Assembly (NCBI RefSeq): GCF_042683245.1
Contig: NZ_JBHUJB010000020.1
Location: 1-64,000 of the forward strand
Source of the DNA: Rubritalea tangerina
GTDB taxonomy: Bacteria > Verrucomicrobiota > Verrucomicrobiia > Verrucomicrobiales > Akkermansiaceae
DNA length: 64,000 nt
Direction: 5' to 3'
The notes under the pieces are model-generated. The model saw only the letters and a program-made list of their open reading frames with translations, had not been told where the DNA came from and made no database searches. The position numbers and the translations under genes are program-made. This document shows, piece by piece, positions 7,612 to 16,519 of this stretch; positions within the stretch are counted from its first letter, which is position 1; every line of letters begins with the position of its first letter.

Positions 7612-8589
7612 ATGCAGTTTCTCTCCCAAAAAATGACAATGACGGTATTTGCGGCCAGTGTGTTACCCATAATGGCGCAGGAAAAGGTGGAAGTCTTTTC
7701 TAGTTTGGAAAGGTATAATTACCAGACGGGTGATGCGAGCTTGAGTGTGAGATCGTACGATGGGTTCGATGACATTGGCGGGACTTCGATTGAGGAGGAC
7801 AGTTTCAATGGGGTGGGTGAGTATTATGCGATCAACATCAATGGAGGTGGTGACCAGCAGATCCCCTATAGCCAGTTTTACCAGCAATATAAGCGCGGGG
7901 TGGAGTATGCAACATCGGCTGCGATGCTCGCGGCACGTCCGATTGATGCCACGTACACGCACGTTTTGCAGACGGCGGATGAGGGACGCATTGAGTTTGA
8001 GATCACGGCACCGAATGTATCCTTAGCGGACGGCATACCTGTGGACCCCTTATTCACGATTTCTGGAGTTAGTGGAACCTGGACATCAGGGAACAATGGG
8101 ATTGGGCGTTTTGAGTTTGATCCGATGTCGGTGGCTGAGTTTACAATCACGCTGAATGCTTATGTAGCGCCAACAGGAGTAGGGACGCACTACACATCTC
8201 AGGTTCAGGTCAATAGTATTGGGAATGGCTTTTCTGAGGTAGATACTACTTCTAGTGGTTTGTTAGCGAGCTCGGTCGACCCGAGTGGTTTGAGCCCTTT
8301 GGTTTTGACATTTAAAAGAGGTTTGGCGGATGACGCTGAGGATGGTGACCCTACGACTTTCGGTTATCAAGACGGCTCGGTTTTTGAACTTGAGGGTGAG
8401 CATGTGAATGCTTGGTTAGAGACGGGTCCTGGATCGATTGGTGACTATGATTTTGAGCTCACAAAGGGTTTTGTGATGCAGACCGTGACTGGAATGGAAA
8501 TCGCTGCAGTGGCGAGCATTCCTGAGCCTAGCACATCGGCACTTCTGATCTTGGGGATTGGCGGCAGATTGATGCGTCGTCGTCGCTAG
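7612..8589 (+). CDS. PEP-CTERM sorting domain protein
   Basis: A 325-residue exported protein of unknown function. A short signal peptide precedes AQEKVEVF (cleavage near residue 22). The body is rich in Gly, Asp, Thr and Ser with beta-type pattern and no recognised catalytic motif. The C-terminus IPEPSTSALLILGIGG followed by RLMRRRR is a standard PEP-CTERM signal: Pro-Glu-Pro, membrane helix, basic tail. Such proteins are processed by exosortase and sent to the envelope or exopolysaccharide. The start ATG follows AAGTGTTAGTCTACT, which is not a Shine-Dalgarno. It is one of five PEP-CTERM genes in the window. Confidence 0.88.
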   Translation: MQFLSQKMTMTVFAASVLPIMAQEKVEVFSSLERYNYQTGDASLSVRSYDGFDDIGGTSIEEDSFNGVGEYYAININGGGDQQIPYSQFYQQYKRGVEYATSAAMLAARPIDATYTHVLQTADEGRIEFEITAPNVSLADGIPVDPLFTISGVSGTWTSGNNGIGRFEFDPMSVAEFTITLNAYVAPTGVGTHYTSQVQVNSIGNGFSEVDTTSSGLLASSVDPSGLSPLVLTFKRGLADDAEDGDPTTFGYQDGSVFELEGEHVNAWLETGPGSIGDYDFELTKGFVMQTVTGMEIAAVASIPEPSTSALLILGIGGRLMRRRR

Positions 8590-8690
8590 TCTAGCGAGGT
8601 AATTATCTACGTATGTCCCCTCTGTGATGTTCTGTCACGGAGTTGGGCATTTTTTGTGGGTGGAAAGTGTGATGTGTGCATGGTGGGCAC

Positions 8691-8722
8691 AAAAAAGCCG
8701 CAGAGTGAACTGCGGCTCGTTT
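8691..8722 (-). terminator. Intrinsic terminator of tRNA-Gly
   Basis: GCCGCAG (8697-8703) pairs with CTGCGGC (8710-8716). The A-run on the left becomes a T-tract on the minus strand directly downstream of tRNA-Gly. It could also serve the plus-strand PEP-CTERM gene. Confidence 0.75.
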
Positions 8723-8729
8723 TTATCGG

Positions 8730-8803
8730 TGGAGCGGGTAGAGGGAATCGAACCCTCCTAATCAGCTTGGAAGGCTGGAGCATTACCACTATGCTATACC
8801 CGC
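8730..8803 (-). tRNA. tRNA-Gly (TCC)
   Basis: The reverse complement gives a 74-nt cloverleaf including CCA (8730-8732). The GCGGGTA acceptor strand pairs with TACCCGC, the anticodon loop is CTTCCAA with anticodon UCC, and the T-arm has GGTTCGATTCC. Confidence 0.97.
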
Positions 8804-8851
8804 TTTACCGTTAGAAGATCGCCGTGCTGGCGATGTGGGAGGAGTATTAGG

Positions 8852-9760
8852 CTAGGCCGGAGCTTGGCTCAAGCCTAAATTTGCATAAATTTCACGTGTG
8901 GCCTTTGATTTGTTGAGTGTGTAGAAGTGGATTCCATCGACACCTGCATCGAGCAGTTCGTGGCATTGTTGTGCAGCGTAATGAATACCAATACGTTCCA
9001 CCGATTCTTGGTTGCCATTTGCGCGCTCGAGGGCTCTCAAAAGTTTGGCTGGGTAGCGAGCGCCTTCAGCGAGTTCTGCCATGCGTCGCATGCCTTTTAC
9101 TGAGGTAACGGGCATGATTCCTGCGATAATGGGGATATCAATGCCTGCGATTTGGCAGCGTTCACGGTAATCGAAAAAGTCGTGATTATCGAAGAATAGT
9201 TGGGTGCAGATATAATCGGCACCGGCATCGCACTTGGCTTTCATGTATTCCATTTCGAGGACTCGGTTGGGAGTGGCTGGGTGGCCTTCTGGGAATCCTG
9301 CCACGCCGATACCGAAGCCGCGAGGGTCTGGGTGGCGTCCGGAGGCGTTAAATTGTTTAATGAATGCTACGAGGTCGGATGCGTATTTGAAATCGTCGTT
9401 GGAGCGGTCGTAATTGGGCTGGTCACGTGGTGGGTCACCACGGAGTGCGAGGATATTGGAGACGCCGGCATTGGCGTAGCGGGTGAGGATGGCATCAATT
9501 TCGGCCTCGGTATGTCCGATACAGGTGAGGTGGGGGACGGGAGGGATGCCGGTGGTTTCTTTAATTCTCAGGACGAGGTCATGTGTGAGATCTCGTGTGG
9601 TGCCGCCCGCGCCGTAGGTCACGGAGACGAAGGAGGGCTGGTAGGGTTCGAGCTCTGCGATGACTTCGTAAAGTGCGTCTGAACTTTCTTGAGTTCTGGG
9701 TGGGAAGAACTCGAAGGAAAGTGATGGGCCGTCTTGGCTGAGAATGTCAAAAATGTGCAT
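8852..9760 (-). CDS. metF: Methylenetetrahydrofolate reductase
   Basis: A 302-residue FAD-dependent TIM-barrel enzyme that reduces 5,10-methylene-THF to 5-methyl-THF, the methyl donor for MetH or MetE. It has the N-terminal SFEFFPPRT with catalytic-type Glu17, FVSVTYGAGGTTRD near residue 45, ILALRGDPP near 103, and the C-terminal GIHFYTLNKS. Length is normal for the bacterial enzyme (E. coli 296). It is monocistronic, behind tRNA-Gly. It indicates a folate-dependent methionine synthase elsewhere in the genome, in addition to the MesXD system at 3-5 kb. ATG 9760 is well placed with respect to the family start. Confidence 0.95.
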   Translation of the reverse strand: MHIFDILSQDGPSLSFEFFPPRTQESSDALYEVIAELEPYQPSFVSVTYGAGGTTRDLTHDLVLRIKETTGIPPVPHLTCIGHTEAEIDAILTRYANAGVSNILALRGDPPRDQPNYDRSNDDFKYASDLVAFIKQFNASGRHPDPRGFGIGVAGFPEGHPATPNRVLEMEYMKAKCDAGADYICTQLFFDNHDFFDYRERCQIAGIDIPIIAGIMPVTSVKGMRRMAELAEGARYPAKLLRALERANGNQESVERIGIHYAAQQCHELLDAGVDGIHFYTLNKSKATREIYANLGLSQAPA

Positions 9761-9967
9761 GGACGACGGAGTTGTGGAATAGATTGGGGTGGAAGCAAAG
9801 CAAAAAGAAAGTCAGCGGTTTGGAGCTGAGACTGGGGTGCTGGGCGTAAGACGGCTTGGGGAATGCGCGTAAATCCTAGGGCAAATGAGGAAAGGATTCG
9901 ACAAGTTGGGATCCGTGGACGATGATACTAGCCTCAAAGCTAAGGATTAGGTTGGGAAATAGATGCT

Positions 9968-12214
9968 ATGAAGATGAAAAACACGCTCAAACACGTTGTG
10001 CTCAGTGGTACAGCGGCTCTTACGACAGTGTTGCCGATGACGGCTGCGGAGACCGACTTCAACGAGGTGGGGAAGCAGATGTCGATTATGCTGCAGAACC
10101 GCCACTATGACCGACTTCCATTCGACGCAAAATTGAGCAACAAGATCTTCCGGATGTACGTCAATGAATTGGACTACGGTAAGATGTTTTTCACGCAAGA
10201 GGATATTGATAAGCTTGAGAAGCAATACGGTTCACGTCTTACGGAGTTGTTGTTGCACAAGGAAAGCATGCAGCCGGCGCAGGCAATTTATAACCTCTAC
10301 CGCAAGCGCGTGGATGAGCGCACGGAGTACGCCAAGGCAGTATTGAGTGAGAACAAATTTGATTTTACGGGCGAGGAATCGATCAAGCGATCCCGCCGGG
10401 ACTTGAAGGAGCCATCGGATAAGGGGTGGCCCGCGAATAAGGCTGAGGCTGACGCATTGTGGGATGGCATGGTGGAAGATGCGATGTTAGCTGAGACTCT
10501 TCGCCGCTCGATTATTGAGACGCGGGCGAAGGAACAGGGGAAAGAAAATCCACTGCGGGATGAGAAGCCCATCGCGGAAAAACTCAAACTCCGATACGAG
10601 CGTGTTAAGCGATCGGTTGATGATGTTGATAACGAGGATATTGCGAACTTCTTTTTATCGGCGGTGGCAAAGAGTTACGGGCCGCACACGGATTATTTCA
10701 GTGCACGTGAGATGGAGCGATTCATGTCCGGCATGAGCAATGAGTTTGTGGGTATCGGTGCATTATTGCAGGCCGAAGAGGATGGAGCGACTAAGATCAT
10801 GGGGATCGTCAAAGGTGGGCCAGCGGAGACTCAAGGTGAGTTGAAGCTTAATGACCGCGTGGTAGGAGTGGACATCAACAATAGTGGCCAGATGAACGAT
10901 ATTATGTTCATGAAAATCGACAAGGTCGTGGATAAAATTCGCGGAGAGAAGGGGACGAGCGTGCGTCTCAAGGTGGAGCCTGCGGATGGAGGTGAGCCAA
11001 AGTTCATCGTGATTAAGCGTGGCAAGGTAGAGATGGGTGAATCCTTTGCTCAGGGCGAGATTATCGAGCGCAAGAATGTAGAGGGTGAGTTGAGCCGCAT
11101 TGGGGTGATCACCTTGCCGTCGTTTTATGCGAATTTCGACACGGGAGAAACCCGTTGTTCGGTAGATGTTGAGAAGATTTTGCGTCGCTTCAACAAGGAG
11201 AAGGTGGAGGGGTTGATTTTAGACCTTCGCGGCAATGGTGGTGGATCACTTGAGGAAGTGCGTCGGATGACTGGCTTCTTCATTGGTAAGGGCCCTGTGG
11301 TTCAGGTGAAGGACTACTTGGGTCGGATAGATTTGAAGAGTGCCTACGACAAAGCTATTTTCAACAAGCCGATGGTGGTGTTGATTGATAAATCGAGTGC
11401 TTCGGCGAGTGAGATTTTGGCTGGCGCTCTGCAGGACTACAACCGTGCGATTGTGGTAGGGACAAGCTCAACCTTCGGTAAAGGGACAGTGCAGCAGCCA
11501 ATGGATATTTCTCGCTTGATGCCATTTTTTGCGAATCGCGAGCGCGCTGGTTTCCTCAAGCCGACGATTCAGAAATTCTATCGTGTCTCTGGTTCATCTA
11601 CTCAGAACAAGGGTGTTGAAGCGGACATCGTGTTGCCTAACATGATGGATGCCATCGATGTGGGAGAGAAGTACCTCTACTATGCCTTGGCCTACGACAA
11701 GATTCGTCGTGCACCGGGTTACAAGGCGAGTCCACGTGAGAACCTTTTCGTTGCGCAGCTCAAAGGAAAGAGTCTCGAGCGTGTGAAGCAATCGCAAGAT
11801 TTTGCTTACCTTGAGGATGATGTGCAGCGCACGAAGGAAAGAATCGAGAAGAACGAGATTTCCTTAAACTTGGAAACGCGTCAGCAGGAATTGGCGGAAG
11901 CCGAGACACGCACCAAGGAACGCAACAAGGAACGCATTGTTCGCTTTGCTGAGATGCAGAAGGCTGACAAGGCAGCCATGACCTTCTACAAGGCGCATTT
12001 AGAGAATTTGAAGGACGAGAAATTGCCTGTATTTGATCCATCATCTGAGGACGACGATTACATGAGCCGTGCGAAGGATGAGATAGAAGAACTGGATATC
12101 ACTCCGGAATGGCCATCGGGGCTCGATCCCGTGAAGCGCGAGAGCATTTTCATTTTGGACGACTTGATGCAGATGACGAGTCAGGCCAAGATGGCTGGCG
12201 TTCTCAACAAGTAA
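9968..12214 (+). CDS. prc: Tail-specific (C-terminal processing) protease, S41 family
   Basis: A 748-residue periplasmic protease like E. coli Prc/Tsp. After a signal peptide (cleavage near TAAE) comes the long N-terminal helical region of the Prc type, a PDZ domain (about residues 250-360) and the S41 catalytic domain. By alignment to Tsp the catalytic residues are Ser479 (SSASASEI), Lys505 (TFGKGTVQQ) and the conserved Asp490. The C-terminal DUF3340-type helical region has many Lys/Glu repeats. It cleaves substrates with nonpolar C-termini and usually trims envelope proteins. It is followed at once by an intrinsic terminator, so it is probably a single-gene unit. Confidence 0.93.
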   Translation: MKMKNTLKHVVLSGTAALTTVLPMTAAETDFNEVGKQMSIMLQNRHYDRLPFDAKLSNKIFRMYVNELDYGKMFFTQEDIDKLEKQYGSRLTELLLHKESMQPAQAIYNLYRKRVDERTEYAKAVLSENKFDFTGEESIKRSRRDLKEPSDKGWPANKAEADALWDGMVEDAMLAETLRRSIIETRAKEQGKENPLRDEKPIAEKLKLRYERVKRSVDDVDNEDIANFFLSAVAKSYGPHTDYFSAREMERFMSGMSNEFVGIGALLQAEEDGATKIMGIVKGGPAETQGELKLNDRVVGVDINNSGQMNDIMFMKIDKVVDKIRGEKGTSVRLKVEPADGGEPKFIVIKRGKVEMGESFAQGEIIERKNVEGELSRIGVITLPSFYANFDTGETRCSVDVEKILRRFNKEKVEGLILDLRGNGGGSLEEVRRMTGFFIGKGPVVQVKDYLGRIDLKSAYDKAIFNKPMVVLIDKSSASASEILAGALQDYNRAIVVGTSSTFGKGTVQQPMDISRLMPFFANRERAGFLKPTIQKFYRVSGSSTQNKGVEADIVLPNMMDAIDVGEKYLYYALAYDKIRRAPGYKASPRENLFVAQLKGKSLERVKQSQDFAYLEDDVQRTKERIEKNEISLNLETRQQELAEAETRTKERNKERIVRFAEMQKADKAAMTFYKAHLENLKDEKLPVFDPSSEDDDYMSRAKDEIEELDITPEWPSGLDPVKRESIFILDDLMQMTSQAKMAGVLNK

Positions 12215-12233
12215 GCTGCAGATTTTAAGACCC

Positions 12234-12267
12234 ACCCGCTTAGCTAGTGCGCTGAGCGGGTGTTTTA
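12234..12267 (+). terminator. Intrinsic terminator of prc
   Basis: ACCCGCT (12234-12240) pairs with AGCGGGT (12255-12261), followed by GTTTTATTT, 20 bp after the prc stop. Confidence 0.8.
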
Positions 12268-12275
12268 TTTCATCG

Positions 12276-12794
12276 ATGGAGGAGGACATTAAGCAGGCTC
12301 TGGCTGCCATTTTAGAAGAGGCGATGTGTCGGCTGGAGGAACTTGCTGGTGCGAAGTTTGCTCGGAGTGTGAGTGTGGGGTGGAACAAGCGGATGCGTTC
12401 GACTGCTGGGAGAGCCTTTTGGCCGGAGGCACGTGTTGAGCTCAACCCGAAGTTGCTCAGTATTAGTTTGGAAGAAGTGCGCAGAACATTACTGCACGAG
12501 TTGGCGCATTTGTTGGCGTACCACCGGTGTGGCAGACGAAGGATAGCGCCTCACGGGGTGGAATGGCAGCAGGCCTGTGCTGACTTAGGAATTCCAGGGG
12601 AGCGTGCTACCCATCAATTAGCCTTGCCGAGGAGGCTGCAAGCGAAGAAGTGGCGCTACTGTTGTCCGAGTTGCGGTGAGGCTATCGAGCGGGTGCGTAA
12701 GATGCGGCGTTATGTGGCTTGTTACAGTTGTTGTCAGAAATACAACGGGGGGAGATACAACAAGCGTTTCGAGTTAGTTGTCGAAGCGCTGTGA
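12276..12794 (+). CDS. SprT-like zinc metalloprotease domain protein
   Basis: A 172-residue protein of the SprT/Spartan-like family. The metal-binding helix HELAHLLAYH (HExxH, about residues 72-76) is intact, with a later candidate His in the APHGVEWQ stretch. A C-terminal four-cysteine zinc ribbon (CCPSC and CYSCC, about residues 127-152) is typical of SprT proteins. Eukaryotic Spartan cleaves DNA-protein crosslinks; the bacterial role is not established. ATG 12276 lies just after the prc terminator, and the protein keeps the usual family length of about 160-170 residues. Confidence 0.85.
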   Translation: MEEDIKQALAAILEEAMCRLEELAGAKFARSVSVGWNKRMRSTAGRAFWPEARVELNPKLLSISLEEVRRTLLHELAHLLAYHRCGRRRIAPHGVEWQQACADLGIPGERATHQLALPRRLQAKKWRYCCPSCGEAIERVRKMRRYVACYSCCQKYNGGRYNKRFELVVEAL

Positions 12795-12803
12795 GTCTGA
12801 GGC

Positions 12804-12834
12804 TTATACCATTCCGTTTCGATCAATGGTATTA
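12804..12834. mobile_element. MITE-like repeat, minimal terminal remnant
   Basis: A 31-bp TTATACCATT...AATGGTATTA sequence that matches the right terminus of the longer repeats at 26543 and 56374, with a TTATACC left end joined directly to it. The final TTA (12832-12834) is the TAA stop codon of the minus-strand gene that follows. Confidence 0.6.
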
Positions 12835-14100
12835 GTCGCGCACGACGACATCCCAGCCGGCGGCTTCAAATCCGGCTTTGGCAATGGGGCTGATTTTTCC
12901 GTAGATGAGGGCGCGGTATTTCATTTGGGGCATCTTGGGGGCGCGCGCGAAGTCTGCAATTTTGGGAGTCCATGCGATGAAGTCGACGGGGGCGACGACT
13001 TCGACAACCCCTTGTTTTGTGACGCCCGCTGGCATTCTCACGACAGTGGTGAGAGCAGCATAAGGAGTGGCTTTGTGTTGGGAGGAAAGTTTGTTTAACA
13101 CTTGGTTGAGGTAGCGGGCTTGGTCTTTGCTTTGGCAATTTGCGGCAATTCCAAGGGCATTCACTCGGTCACCATTTTTGGGCAAGGAAGCGAGTGACTG
13201 GATGATACTGTGACGTTTTGCGATGCTGAGGTTTGGGTTGTTGAGTACAACATCGATGAGGGTGTCGCTGGCTCCCATGCTTTGCATGGTCTCGCGATCG
13301 CGCAGGAGGAGTTCACCGGGGGTGATGTCGTAAATGTCTTCTGGGAGTCCGACAGTTTTGGTAGCGGTCATTGCAGCAGATGCTCCTCCAGAGACAGCAG
13401 AGACTCCGAGTCTGAGAGGGAGGCCGCCTGCGAAAAAGGCCCAAGTGACTTTTTCCATTTCAGCTTGAAGCAGGGCGTTGTCGCTATAGGGGTCGACACC
13501 TAGCTTGCGGGCACAGTCGAGTTTGGCTTTATCGAAACCCGCGACGCTTTTGGCTGATTTGGCGAGACCTTTGCCTGAGTTTTCTATGATCTCGGCATTG
13601 GATTGTGGGTTCTTATCGCGGTTTTGCCATTTATCTTCGACTTTGTCAGCTGCGTGGCTCACGGAGGAACCGACTTTTTTGAAGAAGTGTCCGACAGTGG
13701 CGGGTGCTTTACGGAAGGCTTCCTCTGGGTCTTCGGCGATATTTTTAACGGCATCGATGGGGGCTTCGATAGATTTTTGGAGGCCTTCGGCGAAGAGGTC
13801 ACTGCGGCTAGTTTCGGCGAGGACTTTGATGGCTCGGACTTCATTGAGTCGCTCGGCGAGTTCGTTCATGCCGTGGCAGCGGATTTCACCGTAGTTGGTA
13901 TCGATGGTGAAATGGATCATAAAGCCATCGCTTGGGCTGAATTCGCGAATCCGATGGAGGTCGCTTTTCAGGAGGTCGGGGGGAAGGATTTCCGAGGCGC
14001 GGAATGTGGGTGGTTGCTCGTATGCCTGTGGGGTTTGGGCTTTGAGAGCGTGGCTGGAGATGAGGATAGCGGCAGCGAGCTTAGGGAGAGCGTATTTCAT
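12832..14100 (-). CDS. Secreted protein of unknown function
   Basis: A 422-residue protein with a signal peptide (MKYALPKLAAAILISSHALKA). I do not recognise a family. Visible regions are a polar N-terminal part, a Lys/Ala/Asp-rich helical section (about residues 95-190) with HFFKKVGSSVSHAADKVEDK, a Gly/Ala-rich hydrophobic stretch (about 215-240, LPLRLGVSAVSGGASAAM) that could insert in a membrane, and a C-terminal half with short helical repeats and closing WDVVVRD. The gene stands alone on the minus strand, and its stop codon is formed by the edge of a MITE-like repeat. CTGTTAG lies just before its ATG. It is probably envelope-associated. Confidence 0.7.
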   Translation of the reverse strand: MKYALPKLAAAILISSHALKAQTPQAYEQPPTFRASEILPPDLLKSDLHRIREFSPSDGFMIHFTIDTNYGEIRCHGMNELAERLNEVRAIKVLAETSRSDLFAEGLQKSIEAPIDAVKNIAEDPEEAFRKAPATVGHFFKKVGSSVSHAADKVEDKWQNRDKNPQSNAEIIENSGKGLAKSAKSVAGFDKAKLDCARKLGVDPYSDNALLQAEMEKVTWAFFAGGLPLRLGVSAVSGGASAAMTATKTVGLPEDIYDITPGELLLRDRETMQSMGASDTLIDVVLNNPNLSIAKRHSIIQSLASLPKNGDRVNALGIAANCQSKDQARYLNQVLNKLSSQHKATPYAALTTVVRMPAGVTKQGVVEVVAPVDFIAWTPKIADFARAPKMPQMKYRALIYGKISPIAKAGFEAAGWDVVVRD

Positions 14101-14144
14101 GGCACTAACAGATAGAATAGAGCGGGATGTGTGGCAAGGAGAAG

Positions 14145-14813
14145 CTACTGACGAGAGCGTCTCATTAATGTTAGGAGTGCTGGCAGAGCAATGAGGGTGG
14201 AGCTGTGTGGTTCGGGGATAACGGTGGCATCAATTTCTAGTCTCAGTGGTGCGCCGGTGAGTCCATCGGATGACCAACTGGATCCTTGGCTTCCAGAGGA
14301 ATACGACTGAATGATAGGTGAGCCCATGAAATCGGTTTCGAGCAACCAAGATCCTTGATCGACACGGAAGTCACCGAAGGTGGGGGTGACTGGGTCATTG
14401 ATATTGATAAAGTTTCTCCACTGGCCACCGCCATTGTCGACACCGACGACGACAAAGTAGCTAGTATTAGCTGAGAGGATGAGGTTACCTGTCCATTCTT
14501 TGGCTCCGTTGAAATCTTGGACGAGATTGAGTCGTTGGAGGTTGGCATTAGGTTCAGCGAAGCCATCGACGCTCCAGATTTCCATGAAGAGGGTACCGGC
14601 GGGGTTGAAATCTCCGATGTTTGCAGTGATGGAGTTAATTTGGTAGCTTGCGTTATCGGTGGTGATGGGGGTGGCTTGCCAGTTGAGTGGGGAGACGGTG
14701 ATGGAGGTGCTTTCGATGCGGTCGGGGAGGTCATCTAGATTACTGAGAACTACGGCACCATAGCTGAGGGCTTGGAGTGAGAGGAATATGGGGAGGGAGT
14801 ATTTGAGAGACAT
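14145..14813 (-). CDS. PEP-CTERM protein, choice-of-anchor type
   Basis: A 222-residue exported protein. The signal peptide is MSLKYSLPIFLSLQALSYG. The middle, with FNPAGTLFMEIWSVDG and LILSANTSYFVVVGVDNG, resembles the beta-sandwich 'choice-of-anchor R' domain found before sorting tails. The C-terminus IPEPHSSTLIALPALLTLM then RRSRQ is a PEP-CTERM signal. The start ATG is preceded by CTGTTAGCATACCACACT with no Shine-Dalgarno. The gltX terminator separates it from gltX upstream, so it has its own promoter. Function is unknown; surface or matrix localisation is inferred from the tail. Confidence 0.83.
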   Translation of the reverse strand: MSLKYSLPIFLSLQALSYGAVVLSNLDDLPDRIESTSITVSPLNWQATPITTDNASYQINSITANIGDFNPAGTLFMEIWSVDGFAEPNANLQRLNLVQDFNGAKEWTGNLILSANTSYFVVVGVDNGGGQWRNFININDPVTPTFGDFRVDQGSWLLETDFMGSPIIQSYSSGSQGSSWSSDGLTGAPLRLEIDATVIPEPHSSTLIALPALLTLMRRSRQ

Positions 14814-14876
14814 AGTGTGGTATGCTAACAGTCTCTAATAGAATGAGTCAATGAGGAACGGGTTGTGATGAAATGT

Positions 14877-14911
14877 AAAAAGCCTGCCGGTTTTTTCCGG
14901 GCAGGCTTTTA
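14877..14911 (-). terminator. Intrinsic terminator of gltX
   Basis: AGCCTGCC / GGCAGGCT stem (14881-14907) with an A-run on the left that is a T-tract on the minus strand, 30 bp past the gltX stop. Confidence 0.8.
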
Positions 14912-14940
14912 CAAAGAATGGAGGCTCTTGCAGAGCTGCA

Positions 14941-16254
14941 CTAGCTGAGCTGCGAGACGGCGCGCTTGATGCGTCTGATGGATTCTTCTTGGCCGAGTAT
15001 TTCGAGGATGGCACCGAGATCGGGGCCACCAGCAGCGCCGGTGAGAGCGACACGCGTTGGGAACATGAGCTGGCCGGGTTTAGCGCCATTGGCTTTGGCT
15101 GTGGCGCCGATGCTCGCTTTTGCCTCATTCCAGTCGTTGAGTTCGGAGAATGCGGCAGCGAGTTTTGTGAGGAGCTCTGCGGCTGCCTCATTTTTCTGAA
15201 CTTTTGCGAGGGCTTCGGAATCGAAGGGGTAGTCGGCATCATAGAAGAAGGCGATCATAGCTGGAACTTCTGTGAGGAGGCGGACTTTTTCTTGGATGGA
15301 AGCAGCGATTGCAGGGTATTGCGCATCGGGAGTGATATTGGCGGCCTCGACGTAGGGTTGGGCAGCAGCGGCGAAAGCTTCGGGACTGAGTTTTGCGAGG
15401 TGTTGCTGGTTGACCCAGCCACATTTCTCGATATCGAACTTTCCGGGGGCTCGGTTGATCGCTTCGATGGTAAATTTCTCGATGATTTCGGCAGGGCTAA
15501 AGATTTCGTTTTCATCTTTAGGTGACCAACCGAGGAGGGCGAGGAAGTTAAAGACAGCTTCGCTGGTATAGCCTTGTGTGGCGTATTCTCCCACTGCAGC
15601 GCCTTGGTCACGCTTGGACATTTTGGAGCCATCCATATTGAGGATGAGTGGGATGTGAGCGTATGCGGGTGGTTCGACGCCGAAAGCCTCGAAGAGCTGG
15701 AGGTGTTTCGGGGTATTCATGAGGTGGTCTTCGCCGCGGAGGACGTGGGTCATCCCCATTTCGATGTCATCGACCACATTAACGAAGTGGAATGTGTAGG
15801 TTCCGTCTGAGCGTTTGACGACCATGTCTGGGTTGATTGACTCATCAGTGTAGTCGACAATGACTTCACCGCAGACTAGGTCCTGCATGGTGATGGGCTT
15901 GCGTTCGAAGCGGAAGCGGTAGGCTCCATCATCTTCGTAGACACGATCTGCAGCGACAAGTTTGTCGAAGTAACGGTGGTAGATGTCTAGGCGTTCTGAT
16001 TGGTTGTAGGGGCCATGGGCTCCGCCTTTCTGAGGGCCTTCATCCCAGTCCATTCCGAGCCAGCTAAGTCCTTCGAAGATGGCAGCGCGCGCTTCATCCG
16101 TATTACGTTCTTTATCTGTATCTTCGACGCGGAGGATGAAGGTGCCTCCATGTTTGCGTGCGAAGAGGTAGTTGAAAAGTGCGGTTCGTGCACCGCCCAC
16201 GTGGAGGTATCCGGTAGGTGATGGGGCGAATCTGGTGCGGACTGGCTTGCTCAT
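14941..16254 (-). CDS. gltX: Glutamate--tRNA ligase
   Basis: A 437-residue class I aminoacyl-tRNA synthetase. The HIGH-type motif is FAPSPTGYLHVGGART (residues 9-23) and the second signature is KMSKR (211-215). LRGEDHLMNTPKHLQL is also characteristic of GluRS. It charges tRNA-Glu, or both tRNA-Glu and tRNA-Gln if non-discriminating. It is shorter than most bacterial GluRS (about 465-500), the reduction being mostly in the C-terminal anticodon-binding region. The zinc-binding cysteines found in E. coli GluRS are not present around residues 100-130. It is too long, and carries too complete a C-terminus, to be the tRNA-modifying GluQRS. Confidence 0.95.
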   Translation of the reverse strand: MSKPVRTRFAPSPTGYLHVGGARTALFNYLFARKHGGTFILRVEDTDKERNTDEARAAIFEGLSWLGMDWDEGPQKGGAHGPYNQSERLDIYHRYFDKLVAADRVYEDDGAYRFRFERKPITMQDLVCGEVIVDYTDESINPDMVVKRSDGTYTFHFVNVVDDIEMGMTHVLRGEDHLMNTPKHLQLFEAFGVEPPAYAHIPLILNMDGSKMSKRDQGAAVGEYATQGYTSEAVFNFLALLGWSPKDENEIFSPAEIIEKFTIEAINRAPGKFDIEKCGWVNQQHLAKLSPEAFAAAAQPYVEAANITPDAQYPAIAASIQEKVRLLTEVPAMIAFFYDADYPFDSEALAKVQKNEAAAELLTKLAAAFSELNDWNEAKASIGATAKANGAKPGQLMFPTRVALTGAAGGPDLGAILEILGQEESIRRIKRAVSQLS

Positions 16255-16519
16255 GGCTGTGGTTTAGATCGCCAGCATGGATTCGCCTAGAGAAAAATGT
16301 GAAATATTGTGGAGGGGTAGGTAAGTGGATCGCGGGGCTGGTTCTCGCTAGATACATGCATAGATGTAGCGGCTGAAGCTCGAGCTAGAGGTGGTAAAAT
16401 GGGGGCTGTAGGGCACTTTACGCGATTTGTTTATTTCTGCTGGTTCGCGAGTCGAGGCGTGGGTGCGCGGTGGTGATGATTTTGTTTGGGGGGGCTTTTG
16501 AGTGAAAAGGGGAGTGAAA